From Gonatopus flavifemur (lineage: Eukaryota; Arthropoda; Insecta; Hymenoptera; Dryinidae), in contig JAFFJZ010000001.1 in assembly GCA_018340375.1 (NCBI GenBank), positions 74,826,001 through 74,890,000 on the forward strand: 64,000 nucleotides of DNA. The letters run 5' to 3'. Positions 61,501 through 64,000 of this stretch are shown here, one piece after another. Numbering within the stretch: position 1 is the stretch's first letter; every line of letters starts with the position of its first letter. The notes beneath the pieces are model-generated. The model made no database searches, was not told the origin of the DNA, and saw only the letters and a program-made list of their open reading frames with translations. The position numbers and the translations under genes are program-made.

Positions 61501-63329
61501 AAGTAGCATTTTTCAATACAAAATCCCCGAATGAAAAAATCTTTGAAATTATATATGATTCAATATAGTTTATGCATAAGTTATACATAAAGTATACATA
61601 ATTCTCAACATCTTTCTAGAACTGGAGCGAAAATGGACCAAATGTGATTCTATATAAAATTTATATGAAATTTCGAACGATATTTTTTTATACAAATTTG
61701 TAGAAACTGGATACAGATTTTATATAAAATCACACTTGGGACGATATCACCAATATGCGAATATTCAATTGTCAATTGAATCCTCAATTTATACCACGTT
61801 AAATGCAAGTAAGATTGGGCAATGTTCGACAGTATTGATATTTTTGATAGAGAATTTCATTTCGTTTATATTGAATTCTATCGAATACTTCGAATATCGC
61901 CGAACGCTGAATTCAAGGATTTATCATTCTGTTGCAACTCATGTTTTGTTCAATAAAAGCAATGTTATAAAATGAGCACTTAAAATGAAAAGGAATGAAT
62001 TTCAAATATTTATTCTAAAGAATAGAAAATAAATTCACAAAAATCCTTACCAGAACAGCGATTTTGCTAACGTAATAAGGAGCTGGATCGTAAAGACCTC
62101 CTGCAATGTCACGTAACAAGAGTGGCAATTCCCTGGGGAAAGTATAGTAGACGCTATAACTAAATGTAAACACAGTCTCGACGATCACCAAGTACAGCAG
62201 GCCTTGCATGTTTTGTATGTTTTCTTGATCATACTTCGATGTCACTCCTACGTACCCACTCGATATGAGGAAAGCTATTAACTTTAAAAACACTTTTAAA
62301 GGACTCAATAAAACTAATTATAATTGATTATGTTTTGAATAATATCCACGTTAATAACTCATCGGTTCAATAATTGTTTGAAGCGTGTACGTAAGTTCCC
62401 CACAATTAGAACTGAAATCCCTTGTTAGTTTACAAATTTACTGCAAATGCTAGACCCAGACGAATGATTTTCAGATTTCTGAAAGAAATTGGATACAACA
62501 GTTTTCATGGTTCGAAAAATATCTGAAGTAAGACTTCTATAATTCATATTTCGTGATGTATGAAAAAATCTGAATTGAGATACCTTTTAGACAACGAAAA
62601 CTGTTCCATCCAAGTTCTTTCAGAAATCAAAAAGAATTGTCTTCGATGTGTCAGAATCTTAACTTAAATCTGGAGGATATATTCCAAAAAATTCTGTGGA
62701 TTTCCATTAGATTCCATACAAAAAAAACCTCATTATATTTTCCGAGAAGACATAATTTACATTCAATTGGATCTAATGGATTAGATCTACATTGACATGA
62801 AAAAAAGACCAATTCAACGCTTTCCAGGTTCTGTTGAATCTGTTGAAATCTAAGTGGATCTGATCAAGTACTCCCAAAAATACTTCAAACTCAAAAAACA
62901 TTCGGATTTAGACTGATTTTTGTGAGTTTTTATCCCGTAGATCTACGCAGATCTAAACAGATGTGCAACTCTCGACAATGAAAACAATAGAAAATAAGAA
63001 TGATGAGAATATCAATCCATCAAGTTGTTTCAACCGATGTGTTAATTGTAAATCATAAACAACTGTAGAACATGCGATTCATAATTCAAACTCACCATAT
63101 AAGAAATACTTCTCCACAAGTAGGAAGAAGTGTTCCTTTTATAATCCACATAGGATCTCCATGTGAGCCATTCTAACTGTGTGAACCTAGAAACTCTTTG
63201 GAAATTTGTTATCGATACTCCAACCTCTAAAAAGAAGTCTGGCAGTTGATTGGTTTCGGTGCTGGCGAGTTCAATCGTATCTTTGATTTTGGCACCGTAT
63301 TTCGATTGTTCGAATTGATCGCAGATCCA
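52337..63329 (-). CDS. ABCG-family half-transporter, last six exons (membrane domain)
   Basis: Minus-strand exons 63,096-63,329, 62,051-62,281, 56,255-56,390, 53,124-53,229, 52,894-52,994 and 52,337-52,518 join in frame through GT-AG sites into about 329 codons with a stop. The product is the C-terminal half of an ABCG (white/scarlet/brown-type) half-transporter. It has a linker ending WLTWRSYVDYKR, six likely membrane spans, the family pattern TFPRELPLLLRD...LYDPAPYYVSK after span 2, RLSWIKYLSQFYYGLEA before the outer loop, the loop cysteine pair CSPDPEKPC, and a last span ending FLALRHRSRKEP. The ATP-binding domain must lie past the right edge. Half-transporters of this type act as dimers. 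The exact ABCG member is not decided; it is neither obviously white nor scarlet. Introns of 5.7 and 3.0 kb are full of MITEs. Confidence 0.92.
52894..52994 (-). CDS. ABCG exon, RLSWIKYLSQFYYG motif
   Basis: Between TTTTACAG and GTGAGT. 101 bp that complete a Ser codon and end in the first base of Glu. The motif is a strong ABCG signature before the last extracellular loop. Confidence 0.95.
53124..53229 (-). CDS. ABCG exon, membrane span 5
   Basis: Between TTGGCAG and GTGAGA. 106 bp encoding CLMSAAFKSIETASLMSVPI and a hydrophobic span. Both phases fit its neighbours. Confidence 0.88.
53574..53795. mobile_element. MITE, CACTGTAG ends, in ABCG intron
   Basis: TA then CACTGTAGAAAAAAAA at the left; TTTTTTACAGTG then TA at the right. 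Inside, AATTTCAGT- and AATTCTAGTG-like motifs recur. Non-coding. Confidence 0.65.
53879..54350. mobile_element. CACGGAG MITE split by a related MITE
   Basis: The left arm CCCGAGTCGGAAAATTTAGA then TTTTTGTCCTCGTATTTCGT is mirrored at 54,308-54,350. A second CACGGAG element lies inside. Just beyond, 54,371-54,475 holds another small inverted pair (TCTCGAATCAAATTATT and its near-complement). Confidence 0.7.
53964..54191. mobile_element. Inner MITE, CACGGAGAAAAAAGTG ends
   Basis: CACGGAGAAAAAAGTGTTGCTG at the left and CAGCAAACCATTTTTCCTCC plus GTG at the right. It sits inside the older copy and so is younger. Confidence 0.7.
55254..55531. mobile_element. MITE hairpin, CACGGAAAGA ends
   Basis: TTTAGAAAAATGACTGACAA is mirrored by GACAGTCATTTTTCTAAA; ATTTTCGTAGTAAATTC has an inverted partner. 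The right end reads TTCTTCCCGTG. Confidence 0.75.
55563..55771. mobile_element. MITE, CACAGGGAAAAACTTTGTG end, TA-flanked
   Basis: TA then CACAGGGAAAAACTTTGTGT; right end ACAAAACTTCTCACTGTG then TA. AGGTCCACTCGGAGTTT is mirrored by GCGAGTGGACTTCCT. Confidence 0.75.
55772..56041. mobile_element. MITE with 28-bp ends (TAGGGTAAACTACCCAGTAG)
   Basis: The ends AGGGTAAACTACCCAGTAGA then TGAACGA are mirrored at 56,010-56,040. CAGTAGATGAAC also occurs twice inside, so the terminal repeat has partly duplicated. It abuts the preceding MITE. Confidence 0.8.
56255..56390 (-). CDS. ABCG exon, membrane spans 3-4
   Basis: Between a long T-tract TTTTTTAG and GTGAGT. 45 codons plus one base (IPGAILQPFIYSIIIHQIAC, then a second hydrophobic run). 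Phase 0 start matches the previous exon. Confidence 0.92.
56686..56986. mobile_element. 301-bp TTAA-type MITE in ABCG intron
   Basis: TCAA then CCCTAGAACTGTGAACATGG; right end ATGTATACAGTTCTGGGG then TTAA. ATGGGTCTAGTGCGACTAGA and CCGTAGACCCAT are mirrored. Non-coding. Confidence 0.7.
57068..57200. repeat. Small hairpin related to 61,619-61,745
   Basis: CTCAATATGATTTTATATAA and AAATCACATTGAGTGCATTC are mirrored. The same layout (GGAGCGAAAATGGACC, TATATAAAA, AAATCACAC) recurs at 61,619-61,745. Confidence 0.55.
57241..57886. mobile_element. 0.65-kb foldback element rich in AAACTCTGA
   Basis: The arms 57,241-57,516 and 57,610-57,886 are inverted copies with ends CCCGTATGGAAATATTTCGC and its complement. 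Each arm contains many short AAACTCTGA and TCAGAGTTTTTT motifs, so the arms are also internally repetitive. Frame 57,190-57,504 (minus) is low-complexity. Confidence 0.85.
57887..59098. other. ABCG intron sequence, nothing recognised
   Basis: No element or coding segment identified. Confidence 0.5.
59099..60168. mobile_element. MITE with CACTC ends, split by repeat R
   Basis: TA then CACTCATAAAAATG at the left and ATTTTTTCGAGTG then TA at the right. AGACGG and its complement recur through both flanking parts (TAAGACGG, GAGACGGTATCCGTCTC). The middle is occupied by repeat R copy 3. Confidence 0.6.
59207..59829 (+). repeat. Dispersed repeat R, copy 3
   Basis: Full-length copy matching 6273-6722 and, in reverse, 12,197-12,822. 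Frame 59,052-59,552 (minus, 166 codons) runs across it but has no recognisable domain. Confidence 0.8.
60169..62050. other. ABCG intron sequence
   Basis: Apart from the hairpin at 61,619-61,745, nothing is recognised. Frame 60,826-61,104 is not supported as a gene. Confidence 0.5.
61619..61745. repeat. Small hairpin related to 57,068-57,200
   Basis: AAATGTGATTCTATATAAAA is mirrored by TTTTATATAAAATCACACTT. Non-coding. Confidence 0.55.
62051..62281 (-). CDS. ABCG exon, membrane spans 1-2
   Basis: 77 codons from TTTTTAAAG to GTAAGG, phase 0 at both ends. Encodes LIAFLISSGYVGV, then ENIQNMQGLLYLVIVETVFT, then FPRELPLLLRD. The acceptor is only moderately good; an acceptor further upstream would need a weaker donor in the preceding exon. 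Confidence 0.9.
62282..63095. other. ABCG intron
   Basis: Nothing recognised. Confidence 0.5.
63096..63329 (-). CDS. ABCG exon, linker between ATPase and membrane domains
   Basis: 78 codons between GGTACAG and GTGAGT, starting WICDQFEQSKYG and ending at the first span. It corresponds to the region after the nucleotide-binding domain, so several upstream exons are missing from the window. Confidence 0.9.
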
Positions 63330-63651
63330 CTGTACCTATCATCGGTTCAAAAAAGATATTCGTCAAATGATAACGCTCAAGATTATATCTTGGATGAATA
63401 AATTTTGCAATTCGAATCCCCAACAACTGAGAAAAGTTGAATGATGATAGACATGTTCATTGAACACCAATCAACTAATTATTGCAGTCATGCTTTATGA
63501 ATTTCATAATCGTCTCGAGTCTACGGGCTTTTGAATCTGCTTGTAGAAACAAAATCAATCCTGTCCTTGAACAACCAATTTCCAGTCTATTCCGGAAATT
63601 TACTCTCCTAAGCTGACTGCTTTTCAATCCGAAATTTCAAAGTACGATATA
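63330..63651. other. ABCG intron
   Basis: No coding sequence or repeat recognised before the mariner end. Confidence 0.5.
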
Positions 63652-64000
63652 CGAGGTGTGTTAAAAAAATAACGAGAATTTTCGTTTTATGAAAAAAATA
63701 TTTATTTATTCATCAATATCTATTTTGTCCCCTTCAAAATAATCCCCCTTGGATATAATACACTTTTTCCAATCCTCGAAACACTTTTGAAACTCGATCT
63801 TTGTAATAGCTTTTAGCTCTTTCAGCGATTCGCTTTTAATGTCATCTATGCTTGTAAAACGACGGCCTTTTAATGTTCTCTTTATTTTTGGAAATAGAAA
63901 AAAGTCACATGAAGCCATATCTGGCGAATATGGAGGCTGAGGCATCGTTACAGTTTTGTTTTTGGCCAAAAATTCACGAACAAGCAATGAAGTGTGAGCA
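63652..64000 (-). mobile_element. Partial mariner, cut by the window edge
   Basis: The terminal inverted repeat begins CGAGGTGTGTTAAAAAAATA after a TA at 63,650-63,651. The sequence differs from the mariner at 43,894, so this is a different mariner lineage. It runs off the window. Confidence 0.85.
63706..64000 (-). CDS. mariner transposase, C-terminal part
   Basis: The minus-strand frame is open to the window edge and ends with KIDIDE and TAA. It carries AHTS (end of the second catalytic motif), then PPYSPDMASCDFFLFPKIKR with the third catalytic Asp, then LKGRRF. About 98 residues of the usual 340 or so are visible, with no break. The source element sits in an ABCG intron on the same strand as the gene. 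Confidence 0.9.
   Translation of the reverse strand, partial: AHTSLLVREFLAKNKTVTMPQPPYSPDMASCDFFLFPKIKRTLKGRRFTSIDDIKSESLKELKAITKIEFQKCFEDWKKCIISKGDYFEGDKIDIDE

Overview
The window looks like nuclear DNA of an insect or related arthropod. It is AT-rich, its genes are split by GT-AG introns of up to about 5.7 kb, and it is crowded with satellite DNA, short inverted-repeat elements (MITEs) and mariner transposons. I see no prokaryotic, phage or organellar genes. The species cannot be fixed from sequence alone; a holometabolous insect such as a hymenopteran is a guess.

Layout. Bases 1-2640 are a satellite with a 31-bp unit (about 85 copies) whose orientation flips near position 915. It grades into a degenerate 163-bp tandem repeat up to about 3130. 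From 3.1 to 20 kb I recognise no gene with confidence. This stretch holds MITEs, two copies of a 0.45-0.63 kb dispersed repeat, a 0.5-kb foldback element, a tRNA-like remnant and one unidentified candidate coding segment near 16.0-16.2 kb on the minus strand. A complete Rab32-type small GTPase gene lies on the plus strand (about 20.0-28.4 kb). It has three securely read exons, a probable first exon and a possible extra 42-codon cassette exon. From 28.4 to 52.3 kb there is no resident gene: the stretch holds a 1.46-kb foldback element, many MITEs, one full-length mariner (43,894-45,181) and a decayed unidentified ORF (48.25-48.9 kb). From 52.3 to 63.3 kb on the minus strand lie the last six exons of an ABCG-family half-transporter. 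They encode its membrane domain; the ATP-binding half lies beyond the right edge. A second, partial mariner begins at 63,652 inside the next intron.

Most of the non-genic DNA can be sorted into terminal-inverted-repeat families. One set is flanked by TTAA (piggyBac-like; seven cases). Another ends in CACGGAG- or CACTGAG-like sequence, in several cases flanked by TA. There are also large foldback hairpins. At least four places show one element inserted inside another, which gives a relative age order.

The two genes point in opposite directions toward each other across about 24 kb of repeats. In Drosophila the Rab32 orthologue (lightoid) and the ABCG proteins white, scarlet and brown all serve eye-pigment granules. 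The proximity is therefore worth noting, but it may be chance, and nothing here shows shared regulation. I found no evidence of a new multi-gene system. The most interesting specific points are the possible coiled-coil cassette exon in Rab32, the TTAA MITE set with its nested insertions, and the flipped satellite.
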